This document shows, one piece after another, positions 24,958-33,093 of a stretch of DNA of 64,000 bases; position 1 is the stretch's first letter, and every line of letters begins with the position of its first letter. The notes beneath the pieces were generated by a model. It saw nothing but the letters and a program-made list of their open reading frames with translations. It was not told the origin of the DNA and did not search any database. Source of the DNA: Clostridiales bacterium UBA4039 (GTDB taxonomy: Bacteria > Bacillota > Clostridia > Lachnospirales > Vallitaleaceae); the NCBI GenBank assembly GCA_002382805.1, contig DGAD01000008.1, positions 113,387 to 177,386 on the forward strand, written 5' to 3'. Made by a program: the position numbers and the translations under genes.

Positions 24958-26760
24958 TTACTCGTCAAGCTTAAGGATACTCATAAATGCCTTTTGAGGC
25001 ACTTCGACACTTCCTACTTGGCGCATACGTTTTTTACCTTCTTTTTGCTTTTCCAGTAGTTTTCGCTTACGACTGATATCCCCACCATAACATTTTGCAA
25101 GGACATCTTTACGCATTGCCCGTACTGTCTCACGTGCAATAACTTTGTTGCCGATAGATGCTTGAATCGGGATTTCAAACATATGCCTTGGAATTTCATT
25201 TTTTAACTTTTCTACAATTTTACGACCACGTTCGTAGGCTTTTTCCCGGTGGACGATAAAACTTAGAGCATCCACAATTTCTTTATTAATCAGCACATCT
25301 AAACGGACAAGATCTGATTCCACATAGCCAATTAATTGATAGTCAAAAGATGCATAACCTTTAGTTCTTGATTTTAACGCATCAAAAAAATCATAAATAA
25401 TCTCATTAAGTGGGAGTTCATAAGTTAAAAGCGCTCGCGATTCTTCGATATAGTCCATATGAATATATGTACCACGACGGTCTTGACACAAATCCATAAT
25501 TGTTCCTACATATTCTTTTGGAACCATAATCTCTGCTTTTACCATAGGCTCTTCCATATATTGAATCTCAGAAGGTTCTGGTAGGTCAATGGGGTTAGCC
25601 AAAGCTATTTCTTCACCATTGGTTTTTTTAACTTTATAAATTACACTTGGTGCTGTTGTAACAATATCAAGGTTATATTCTCGTTCAATACGCTCTTGAA
25701 TAATTTCAAGATGCAACAGACCAAGAAAACCACATCGAAAACCAAATCCTAAGGCGACTGAGGTCTCTGCTTCATATTGTAGCGCTGCATCATTAAGCTT
25801 TAATTTATCGAGCGCATCACGTAGGTCTTGATACTTTGACCCATCTGCCGGATAGATACCACAATATACCATAGGGTTAACTTTTTTATATCCTGCAAGT
25901 GCTTTTTCAGTCTCACGTCCGACTTCTGTAATCGTATCCCCGACTTGGGTATCCGACACATTTTTGATACTGGCTGTAATATAGCCAACGAATCCAGCCT
26001 CTAAGGCATCCGTCGGGATAAAACTTCCCGGGGCAAAATAGCCTACTTCAATGACTTCAAATTCTTTTTTGGTCGCCATCATTTTAATTTGTGATCCTTT
26101 TCGAATCGTCCCTTCCATGATACGACAAAATACAATAACCCCTTTATATGGATCATATACTGAATCAAAAATCAAAGCCTTAAGGGGAGCTTTGGAATCC
26201 CCTATAGGCGCTGGAATCTTATGTACAATTGCTTCAAGTACATCTTCAACATTCAATCCTTCTTTTGCTGAGATTTTTGGTGCATCTTGAGCCTCAAGTC
26301 CGATAATGTCTTCCACTTCTTCAATAACACGCTGAGGATCCGCACTTGGCAAATCAATTTTATTAATAACAGGCATAATCTCTAAATCGTTTTCTAATGC
26401 CAAATATACATTTGCCATTGTCTGTGCTTCTATTCCTTGCGCTGCATCAACAACTAAAATGGCTCCTTCGCATGCAGCTAATGCACGGGAAACTTCATAA
26501 TTAAAGTCAACATGCCCCGGAGTATCAATCAAGTTAAAGACATACTCTTCCCCATCCTTTGCTGTATAAACGAGACGAACAGCTTGCGCTTTAATCGTAA
26601 TGCCACGTTCACGTTCTAATTCCATGGTATCTAAAACTTGTTCACTCATTTCACGTTCCGTTAATAATCCAGTCATTTGTATCATACGGTCTGCTAGTGT
26701 TGATTTTCCATGATCAATATGAGCGATGATACTAAAATTTCTAATATTTTCTTGTTTCAT
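24958..26760 (-). CDS. lepA: Elongation factor 4 (LepA)
   Basis: Ribosomal GTPase that can back-translocate or remodel stalled ribosomes. GTPase motifs: [14 protein letters not shown] (G1), [12 protein letters not shown] (G3), VINKIDLP (G4). The LepA-specific C-terminal domain ends in [28 protein letters not shown] sequence. Start placed at the ATG at 26760 ([12 protein letters not shown]), with GGAAGGA eight bases upstream. An upstream in-frame ATG at 26799 adds residues not seen in the family. 600 residues, normal. Likely first gene of the lepA-hemW transcript. Confidence 0.98.
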   Translation of the reverse strand: MKQENIRNFSIIAHIDHGKSTLADRMIQMTGLLTEREMSEQVLDTMELERERGITIKAQAVRLVYTAKDGEEYVFNLIDTPGHVDFNYEVSRALAACEGAILVVDAAQGIEAQTMANVYLALENDLEIMPVINKIDLPSADPQRVIEEVEDIIGLEAQDAPKISAKEGLNVEDVLEAIVHKIPAPIGDSKAPLKALIFDSVYDPYKGVIVFCRIMEGTIRKGSQIKMMATKKEFEVIEVGYFAPGSFIPTDALEAGFVGYITASIKNVSDTQVGDTITEVGRETEKALAGYKKVNPMVYCGIYPADGSKYQDLRDALDKLKLNDAALQYEAETSVALGFGFRCGFLGLLHLEIIQERIEREYNLDIVTTAPSVIYKVKKTNGEEIALANPIDLPEPSEIQYMEEPMVKAEIMVPKEYVGTIMDLCQDRRGTYIHMDYIEESRALLTYELPLNEIIYDFFDALKSRTKGYASFDYQLIGYVESDLVRLDVLINKEIVDALSFIVHREKAYERGRKIVEKLKNEIPRHMFEIPIQASIGNKVIARETVRAMRKDVLAKCYGGDISRKRKLLEKQKEGKKRMRQVGSVEVPQKAFMSILKLDE

Positions 26761-26834
26761 AACACATTTCCTTCCGAACAAGCTCATGTGCATGCACAAT
26801 AAACGCTTGAAAATTATATACTATCCAGTTGCTA

Positions 26835-26863
26835 ATTATAACATAGCAAAACTATAGAATCAA
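26835..26863 (-). promoter_or_regulatory. Promoter for lepA-hemW
   Basis: Minus-strand TTGATT, 17 bases, TATAAT. Its -35 lies one base from the -35 of the divergent serS promoter, so the two are back to back. Confidence 0.8.
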
Positions 26864-26864
26864 C

Positions 26865-26893
26865 TTGACTTTTCATTACCTATCCAATAAACT
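26865..26893 (+). promoter_or_regulatory. Promoter for serS
   Basis: TTGACT, 17 bases, TAAACT, ending about 30 bp upstream of the serS start. The leader is too short for a T-box. Confidence 0.6.
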
Positions 26894-26924
26894 AAAAGAA
26901 ATGTAAATTGAAAGGATGAACAAC

Positions 26925-28205
26925 ATGTTAGATATGAATCTCATCCGCAATAATCAAGATATGGTTGTTGCCGGACTAAAAAAAAGGGAATACAGCGTTG
27001 ACTTCTCAGATTTTAATGCGTGGGACGAAAAACGTAAGTCGATTATTCAAGAAGTCGAAGCATTAAAAGCTGAACGCAATAAAGTTTCAAAAGAAATTCC
27101 CGCACTCAAAAAAGCAGGTGAAGACGTAGCTCCTATCATTGAGAAGATGTCTTCTTTAAAAGATGAAATTGCATCACTTGACGAATCCCTTCGTGATGTT
27201 GATGAAAAAATAAAAGATTTTGTTGTTAGTCTTCCAAACTTACCTGCAGATGATGTTACACCAGGTGGTAAAGAAAACAATGCTGTTATTCATACATGGG
27301 GTGAAAAACCAGCACATGATTTTGAAGCAAAAAATCATGTTGAACTTGCTGAAAGCCTCGGAATTATTGATTATGAGCGGGGAGCAAAGCTTGCCGGAAA
27401 TGGTTTTTGGATCTATAAAGATAAAGGAGCCCTTCTTGAATGGGCATTGCTAAACTACTTTATAAGCGCCCATCTAAAAGACGGCTATACGTTTATGCTT
27501 CCTCCACACATTCTATCTTATGAATCCGGATATACTGCCGGTCAATTCCCAAAATTTGAAGATGATGTGTTTAAGCTTGAACAAGAAAAAGGCTATATGC
27601 AGTTCTTACTTCCAACAGCTGAGACGGCACTCATTAATTACCACCGTAACGAAACGTTAACTGAAGATGAACTCCCCAAAAAATATTTTGCTTATACACC
27701 CTGTTATCGAAAAGAAGCTGGTTCCTATCGAGCAGAAGAACGTGGTATGATTCGTGGTCATCAATTTAATAAAGTAGAGATGTTCCAATACACCACTCCC
27801 GAACAATCTGATGCCGCTTTAGAAGAGCTTATCAAAAAAGCTGAAGCATTGGTTCAAGGATTAGGTCTTCATTATCAACTGTCCAAACTCGCTGCAGGCG
27901 ATTGTAGTGCTTCAATGCGTAAAACCTATGATATTGAGGTTTGGATTGAAAGTATGCAAGTATACAAAGAAGTAAGTTCCGCATCCAATGCCGGTGACTA
28001 TCAAGCCCGTCGCGGAAATATGAAGTATCGTATGGCTAGTGAAAAGAAAGCTGCATTTATGCATACTTTAAACGCATCTGGACTTGCAACTTCACGTATT
28101 CTTCCTGCTTTACTTGAACAACATCAACAAGCAGACGGTTCTGTTTTGATCCCTGAAGCATTACGACCATTTACAGGTTTTGATAAAATTGAGCCTATAA
28201 AATAA
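26925..28205 (+). CDS. serS: Seryl-tRNA synthetase
   Basis: Class II synthetase that charges tRNA-Ser and tRNA-Sec. N-terminal helical arm from residues 1-110 (long coiled coil around EVEALKAERNKVSKEIPALK), class II motif 2 in YFAYTPCYRKEAGSYRAEERG, and motif 3 near ILPALLEQHQQADGSVLIPEALRPF. Start at the ATG at 26925 (MLDMNLIRNNQ), with GAAAGGA eight bases upstream; the ATG at 26916 abuts the ribosome site. 426 residues, normal. One of the few plus-strand genes in this part of the window. Confidence 0.97.
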   Translation: MLDMNLIRNNQDMVVAGLKKREYSVDFSDFNAWDEKRKSIIQEVEALKAERNKVSKEIPALKKAGEDVAPIIEKMSSLKDEIASLDESLRDVDEKIKDFVVSLPNLPADDVTPGGKENNAVIHTWGEKPAHDFEAKNHVELAESLGIIDYERGAKLAGNGFWIYKDKGALLEWALLNYFISAHLKDGYTFMLPPHILSYESGYTAGQFPKFEDDVFKLEQEKGYMQFLLPTAETALINYHRNETLTEDELPKKYFAYTPCYRKEAGSYRAEERGMIRGHQFNKVEMFQYTTPEQSDAALEELIKKAEALVQGLGLHYQLSKLAAGDCSASMRKTYDIEVWIESMQVYKEVSSASNAGDYQARRGNMKYRMASEKKAAFMHTLNASGLATSRILPALLEQHQQADGSVLIPEALRPFTGFDKIEPIK

Positions 28206-28226
28206 GACGTTCTTATATAAAAGCTA

Positions 28227-28254
28227 AAAGCGCTGTTAATATTAACAGCGCTTT
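28227..28254. terminator. Terminator shared by serS and the ferritin-like gene
   Basis: A perfect 28-base palindrome with A-rich and T-rich flanks lies between the convergent genes. It can form a stable hairpin in either transcript. Confidence 0.75.
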
Positions 28255-28280
28255 GTTTATTCTAGAAAATATATAACTCT

Positions 28281-28733
28281 TTAAATAAGTGCTTCTAAAC
28301 GTTCTAAGTGTTTTTCTTCTTCTTTGATAATACGATCAAGAACTTCTTTAACTTTATCATTCGCAAACTCCAATAAGTTTACATAATAATTAATAGTCAC
28401 ACGCTCTGTCTCCGCACCAATTTTTAGTGCGTCGCGTACAGAGTCAATTGGAGCTTGACTTCGATTAAAGCCTTCATTTTTTGCATAGCTAGCAAAAAAC
28501 TCTTGCACTTGATCTGAAAATAAATAGTCCTCTTGTGATGCATCTACATTTAGTTCATTATACATGCTTTTAAATACCTTTGCATGTTCTTTTTCATCCT
28601 CAGCCATACCTAATAAAATTTCTTTAAGTTCTAAATCAGCCATTGTTGCGTATTTTTCATAAAACTTTACGCCTTCTTCTTCCATACTAATTGCAAGTTG
28701 TAGCACTTCTGCTCCTGTAAATTTTGGTTGCAT
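28281..28733 (-). CDS. Ferritin-like / rubrerythrin-like diiron protein
   Basis: 150-residue four-helix-bundle protein. The diiron ligands are laid out as in rubrerythrin: SMEEEGVKFYEKY (Glu near 19), MAEDEKEHAKVF (ExxH near 48), GAETERVTINYY (Glu near 112) and IIKEEEKHLERL (ExxH near 143). There is no rubredoxin CxxC domain, so it is a stand-alone ferritin-like domain of the kind used in peroxide detoxification or iron handling. It lies 7 bp after plsC, downstream of feoAB, which fits an iron or oxidative-stress setting. ATG with AAAGGTGATGATA upstream. Confidence 0.8.
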   Translation of the reverse strand: MQPKFTGAEVLQLAISMEEEGVKFYEKYATMADLELKEILLGMAEDEKEHAKVFKSMYNELNVDASQEDYLFSDQVQEFFASYAKNEGFNRSQAPIDSVRDALKIGAETERVTINYYVNLLEFANDKVKEVLDRIIKEEEKHLERLEALI

Positions 28734-28740
28734 ATTATCA

Positions 28741-29454
28741 TCACCTTTCCAATGCTTTTTTTATTATTGCATGAACATGATTATGTAGATTGTTCACGTC
28801 TTCACGGCTTAATGCAGTCACATCAATCGGTTCATGAAAAATAACAGACAACTCTGTCTTTCGCACACGTTTATGTTCTTCATAAACTTTGTACGTATTT
28901 TTCAATGTCACAGGTACAATCGGAACCCCCGCTTTTACTGCCAGTTTTAATGATCCGGGTTTAAATGCATTCATTTGTCCCAGGTCACTTCGGGTTCCTT
29001 CTGGGAAAATAACTAGACTCTTCCCATCTTTTAGCATGTCAATACCTTCCAAAATTACTTTTAACGATTGACGCATGTTTTTACGGTCCATGAAAAGGCA
29101 TCCCATCTTTTTCATCCACCATGATAACATCGGTACTTTTTCAAGTTCAACCTTTGCTATAAATGCAGCAAAATGCGGAAGATGAACCATTAAAACCGGT
29201 ATATCAAAGTAGCTTTGATGATTAACCACAAAAAGCACAGGTTTATCTGGCACAAGCTCGGCATTTTCAACTTGAACACGATTACCTGTAGCAAAAATAA
29301 TTGACCTAGCCCACAGCGTCGTTAATTTATCAACGAGTCGATGTTGTGCTTTTAAAAGCCCAAGTCCTCCAAAAATCCAATAAGGTATTGCGCCAATCAT
29401 ACTTATAAGTAAGCTAATTCCAAAATAAATAAAGAAAAAGATCGTTTTAATCAT
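28741..29454 (-). CDS. plsC: 1-acyl-sn-glycerol-3-phosphate acyltransferase
   Basis: Membrane acyltransferase that converts lysophosphatidic acid to phosphatidic acid in phospholipid synthesis. An N-terminal membrane segment (IFFFIYFGISLLISMIGAIPYW) is followed by the catalytic NHQSYFDIPVLM motif (HxxxxD) and the FPEGTRS glycerol-phosphate motif. I place the start at the ATG at 29454, with AAGGAG seven bases upstream; an in-frame start at 29496 reaches into non-conserved sequence. 237 residues, normal. It sits 64 bp after feoB, perhaps by chance rather than shared function. Confidence 0.92.
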   Translation of the reverse strand: MIKTIFFFIYFGISLLISMIGAIPYWIFGGLGLLKAQHRLVDKLTTLWARSIIFATGNRVQVENAELVPDKPVLFVVNHQSYFDIPVLMVHLPHFAAFIAKVELEKVPMLSWWMKKMGCLFMDRKNMRQSLKVILEGIDMLKDGKSLVIFPEGTRSDLGQMNAFKPGSLKLAVKAGVPIVPVTLKNTYKVYEEHKRVRKTELSVIFHEPIDVTALSREDVNNLHNHVHAIIKKALER

Positions 29455-29518
29455 TAGTTTTCTCCTTAACATGGTGTGTAAACTATTGTAGCCCAAAAAG
29501 TTAATAATTTCAACATAA

Positions 29519-31534
29519 TTAGAAATGTTTTAATATTTGATAGAAAACTAAACTCACAACGTATGCCACGACAAGTTGATATCCTAATGAAAACCACATC
29601 CACTTCCATGACTTGGTTTCACTTTTTATAACGCCAAGGGTAGCGACACATGGTGTATATAAAAGGGAGAACACCATAAATGCATAGGCGCTTGCCGCTG
29701 TAAACCCAATTTGATTTAAGGCAGCATACAGTCCCGATTCACCTACGCCATAAATAACACTCATACTACTAACAACAATCTCTTTTCCCAACACTCCGGC
29801 AATTAATGCTAACGCTGCCTGCCAGTCTCCAAATCCAAGCGGAGTAAATATCGGTGCAATTACACGCCCAATATCCGCCCCCAAACTATTTGTCATATCT
29901 ACCTTACCTGATAAATTAAACTCAAGAACAACCCATAAAACTACTGATGCAATAAAAATAATTGTACCCGCGCGTTCTAAATACTCTCGTATTTTTTCCC
30001 ATACAAAGATTCCCGTTGTTTTAAGTGCCGGTCGTTTATAACTTGGTAATTCAAGAATTAATCCGGGGTTTTGGCTTTCACCCATAACTTTTCTAAAGAA
30101 CAACGCCATTATAACGGCGATAACGATTCCAAGCAAATATAAGGAAAAAGCAATAAGTATTTCATTTCCTGGGAAGAAAGCTCTGGAAAACAATACATAA
30201 ATTGGGAACCTAGCGCTACATGACATAAATGGTGTGATCAAAATCGTAATTAACCGGTCTTTTTCACTATTTAAGCTTCGCGTTGTCATGATAGCAGGAA
30301 CTGTACACCCAAATCCTAAGATTAAGGGAATTACCGCCTTTCCGTTTAGCCCTATTCGACTCATGCTTTTATCCATAATTAGGGCCACACGGGCCATATA
30401 ACCTGTATCTTCCAGTAAGCTCATCGCTATAAATAAGGCAGCAATATTTGGTAGGAAAATCAATATTCCACCCACACCGCCAATAATTCCATCAATGATT
30501 AGCGAAATAAGCCACTGTCGCACCTGAAATTTTGTCAAAGAACTATAAACAAAGGCACTAAAAGAAGCCATTGCACCTTCAAATATATCTGCAAAATAAT
30601 TTCCAATAGTAAATGTAAACGTAAACACTAAAAACATCATCAGAAGAAAAATCGGAATTCCCAATATTGGATGGGTTACAATTGCATCAATTTTATCCGA
30701 TAATATCTCTCTTGGTTTATTCTCTTTATTTATTAGAACACGTTTGATAAACTGCTCTATAAATTGATACTTACGCTTACCAATTTCTTCTTCATAAGTT
30801 TCTTGATGTCCCGGTAGATGTTCTTCAATAAAGTGGCGCTGTTGGTCAATGGGCAATTGTTCAATGGACTCATCACGTAGCTTGCTTAAAATCTCACGAT
30901 CATTTTCCAGAACTTTTATACTCAACCAACGCAGCAAATAATCATCTACAGGTTTTTTTAGATGTATTTTTGATGCGTTTTCTTTGATTTTATCTTCAAT
31001 CTCTTGTCCATAGTCAATTCTTATAGGGACATATGTATCTTTTGTCTTGGAAGAACGAATCACTTGATGTAAAAGTTTTGTCATACCCTGCTTTGATACT
31101 GCAACAATAGGAACAACAGGAACGTTTAGCCTTCTCGATAGTTCTTGTATATCGACACTTATGCCACGTTCCTCCAGAATATCAATCATGTTTAAAGCAA
31201 TAATGACCGGATGCCCCAACTCAATTAATTGCAAGGTCAAATATAAATTACGTTCTAGGTTTGAAGCATCAATAATATTGATAATAACATCTGGATTAAA
31301 GTTCAAGATATATTCACGGGTTAAAATCTCCTCCAGGGAATATGGTGAGATACTGTAAATACCTGGTAAGTCAACAAGCGTTATGTTTTTTCCGTCATGT
31401 TTAATCAAGCCTTCTTTTTTTTCAACGGTTACACCTGGCCAATTCCCTACTTTATGCTTTGCACCTGTATACGCATTAAAGAGTGTTGTTTTCCCGCAAT
31501 TTGGATTTCCGACTAAAGCCACCTTAATATGCAT
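29519..31534 (-). CDS. feoB: Ferrous iron transporter FeoB
   Basis: GTP-dependent Fe(II) uptake permease. The N-terminal GTPase has GNPNCGKTTLFNAYTG (G1), LVDLPGIYSISPYSLEE (G3) and ALNMIDI (G4). A cytoplasmic helical GDI domain follows, then the polytopic membrane part with two Gate-type halves (LPNIAALFIAMSLLEDTGYMARVA, and the GFGCTVPAIMTTR motif). 671 residues is at the short end but complete. Its ATG overlaps the feoA stop by one base, so the pair is coupled. Confidence 0.97.
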   Translation of the reverse strand: MHIKVALVGNPNCGKTTLFNAYTGAKHKVGNWPGVTVEKKEGLIKHDGKNITLVDLPGIYSISPYSLEEILTREYILNFNPDVIINIIDASNLERNLYLTLQLIELGHPVIIALNMIDILEERGISVDIQELSRRLNVPVVPIVAVSKQGMTKLLHQVIRSSKTKDTYVPIRIDYGQEIEDKIKENASKIHLKKPVDDYLLRWLSIKVLENDREILSKLRDESIEQLPIDQQRHFIEEHLPGHQETYEEEIGKRKYQFIEQFIKRVLINKENKPREILSDKIDAIVTHPILGIPIFLLMMFLVFTFTFTIGNYFADIFEGAMASFSAFVYSSLTKFQVRQWLISLIIDGIIGGVGGILIFLPNIAALFIAMSLLEDTGYMARVALIMDKSMSRIGLNGKAVIPLILGFGCTVPAIMTTRSLNSEKDRLITILITPFMSCSARFPIYVLFSRAFFPGNEILIAFSLYLLGIVIAVIMALFFRKVMGESQNPGLILELPSYKRPALKTTGIFVWEKIREYLERAGTIIFIASVVLWVVLEFNLSGKVDMTNSLGADIGRVIAPIFTPLGFGDWQAALALIAGVLGKEIVVSSMSVIYGVGESGLYAALNQIGFTAASAYAFMVFSLLYTPCVATLGVIKSETKSWKWMWFSLGYQLVVAYVVSLVFYQILKHF

Positions 31535-31788
31535 TAGTGTTTCCTCTCTTTCATAAGGTTTTCTTTAGTCACTTCATTAACATCAATTTGACGAAGTATA
31601 TTCTCACTTAATGCGACTCTTGAGCCTCGGACACGTAACACATATGCGTGTCCACCTAATTGTGACATGATTTTTATTTTTACACCTTGTGTGATCCCCA
31701 TATTCTGTAAATGTTTTTTTGTTTTTGGATCTACTTCTATATAATTCACTTCGTATGTGTGACTTTTTTTCCCGTCATATAGTTTCAT
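31534..31788 (-). CDS. feoA: FeoA-domain iron transport protein
   Basis: 84-residue SH3-like protein that supports FeoB. The conserved NMGITQGVKIKIMSQLGGHAYVLRVRGSRVALSENIL pattern (positions 30-67) is typical. Start at the ATG at 31788 with GAGG seven bases upstream; an in-frame TTG six bases earlier is less likely. Its stop overlaps the feoB start by one base. A candidate promoter lies at 31803-31832, inside the end of the upstream DUF445 gene. Confidence 0.92.
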   Translation of the reverse strand: MKLYDGKKSHTYEVNYIEVDPKTKKHLQNMGITQGVKIKIMSQLGGHAYVLRVRGSRVALSENILRQIDVNEVTKENLMKERKH

Positions 31789-31802
31789 TACCAAACCTCG
31801 TA

Positions 31803-31832
31803 TTCATATTATGTCTATACCAGCAGTGTCAA
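31803..31832 (-). promoter_or_regulatory. Candidate feoAB promoter
   Basis: Minus-strand TTGACA, 18 bases, TATGAA, overlapping the 3' end of the DUF445 gene. The -35 is perfect but the -10 is weak. No Fur box is apparent here. Confidence 0.4.
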
Positions 31833-32996
31833 GAGTCCCATAATAAAGCCCAACAAAGCCCCAAACCATGTGATGGCTTTTAACTCTTTATCGACAATAG
31901 TAAATATTAGACGTTCAACTTCTGCAACGCTAAAATGATTGATTTCATTTTCTACAATACGTGTTATATTAAATTGTTGAATAAACACAGGCAAATGTGT
32001 TTGTGCAAAATTTTTATATAACCCGCAAATAGCTTTTGCAAAACTCTGCTTCATATCTACCGATAATTGAATTTCGATTTTTGATAGTGTTATCAAATAG
32101 TTTTGAATTTGCTTTTGGATAACTTCACTGTTAAGCACATCGACGAGTTCATGCTCAACAAAATCAACCAGCTGTTCCGTTAAATGTATATAGTCTTTTG
32201 AACTAACCATAGACGAAATTTCTTTCTCTAAAAATCCATCTATTTTTTCACAGATAAAAGCTCCCATTTGCTCTTGGTTTTCTTCAACTGCAAGGTAAGC
32301 TTGCAAATAGTCTATAAGCATTGTATATAAACTTTCCGGTTGGACAAACATCGCCGCCAATCCGCCAAGTTTTTCAGACAGTATCTGATCAATAACTTGA
32401 ATTATTTGTATTTTTGCATTCTCTTCTTGAAGCAGAGCAACGATATAGTTTGCAATGTCCTCTTTATGCAATAAAATCTGGTCTTTGATTTTTGCCGATA
32501 TATTTTCGCCTATAATCTCATTGATTTTTTTTGAATATGGTACCTTACGTGCAATCATCGCAAACAATTGATTTTTTAGTTCCTGATTATTCCCTAATTG
32601 TTTTATTAATTGTTCTTGTACAAGCTGCGCTATTTTTTCATAAAAAGCATCTCGCGCATCATCATCTGAATAAATATGTTGTACAAATTCTTCGATGCAT
32701 AAGGGTTTCGCAAGTAAATTCTGAACAATGTATGTTTCCAACTGTTCAATAACCTGATCATTGGTCAGCTCTTTTAGAATCACTTCTTCTGTCAATAGAT
32801 TGTTCCCTACCGCAGAACCTAAACTCTTAGCGATGCGTTTTTGCTCCCGTGGTATAACTCCAGGTGTGAACGGAAGTTTTAGCTTTCCAATATAAATCGG
32901 TTTATGTGGCTTAAATAGCATTTTGATCGCTAGCCAATTCGTTGTATATCCAATAATACTTCCCGCAATCGGTGTAATAATTGTTGTTATGTCCAT
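31815..32996 (-). CDS. DUF445 family membrane protein (YheB-like)
   Basis: 393-residue protein of the DUF445/YheB family. The N-terminus IITPIAGSIIGYTTNWLAIKMLF and the PFTPGVIPREQKRIAKSLG motif are family hallmarks, and a C-terminal membrane helix (WFGALLGFIMGLLTLLV) lies after a long helical middle. Both ends are therefore in the membrane with a helical cytoplasmic or external part between. Function unknown; YheB is linked to the spore coat or envelope in Bacillus. It is 26 bp upstream of feoA and probably co-transcribed, though an internal feoA promoter is possible. Extended -10 promoter at 33027-33035. Confidence 0.85.
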   Translation of the reverse strand: MDITTIITPIAGSIIGYTTNWLAIKMLFKPHKPIYIGKLKLPFTPGVIPREQKRIAKSLGSAVGNNLLTEEVILKELTNDQVIEQLETYIVQNLLAKPLCIEEFVQHIYSDDDARDAFYEKIAQLVQEQLIKQLGNNQELKNQLFAMIARKVPYSKKINEIIGENISAKIKDQILLHKEDIANYIVALLQEENAKIQIIQVIDQILSEKLGGLAAMFVQPESLYTMLIDYLQAYLAVEENQEQMGAFICEKIDGFLEKEISSMVSSKDYIHLTEQLVDFVEHELVDVLNSEVIQKQIQNYLITLSKIEIQLSVDMKQSFAKAICGLYKNFAQTHLPVFIQQFNITRIVENEINHFSVAEVERLIFTIVDKELKAITWFGALLGFIMGLLTLLV

Positions 32997-33026
32997 AAAT
33001 GATAACCCCTTTCATATACAGAATAG

Positions 33027-33035
33027 ATTGTATCA
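33027..33035 (-). promoter_or_regulatory. Extended -10 promoter for the DUF445 gene
   Basis: Minus-strand TGATACAAT about 30 bp upstream of the ATG, with no good -35. It lies immediately downstream of the ppdK terminator. Confidence 0.45.
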
Positions 33036-33041
33036 CAAAAT

Positions 33042-33079
33042 GAAAAAAAGGTACATACCATTTTCATGGTATGTACCTT
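33042..33079 (-). terminator. Intrinsic terminator of ppdK
   Basis: A 14-bp perfect stem with a 4-base loop (33048-33079), followed by seven T on the minus strand. One of the strongest hairpins in the window. Confidence 0.93.
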
Positions 33080-33093
33080 AATATTAGATTAAA

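Noticed and set aside
26864..26924. Possible T-box in front of serS
   Set aside because: The leader is only about 30 bases and has no GGGTGGAACCGCG-type sequence. The same holds for trpS.
31789..33041. Fur box upstream of feoA or the DUF445 gene
   Set aside because: No sequence close to TGATAATnATTATCA was found in either upstream gap.
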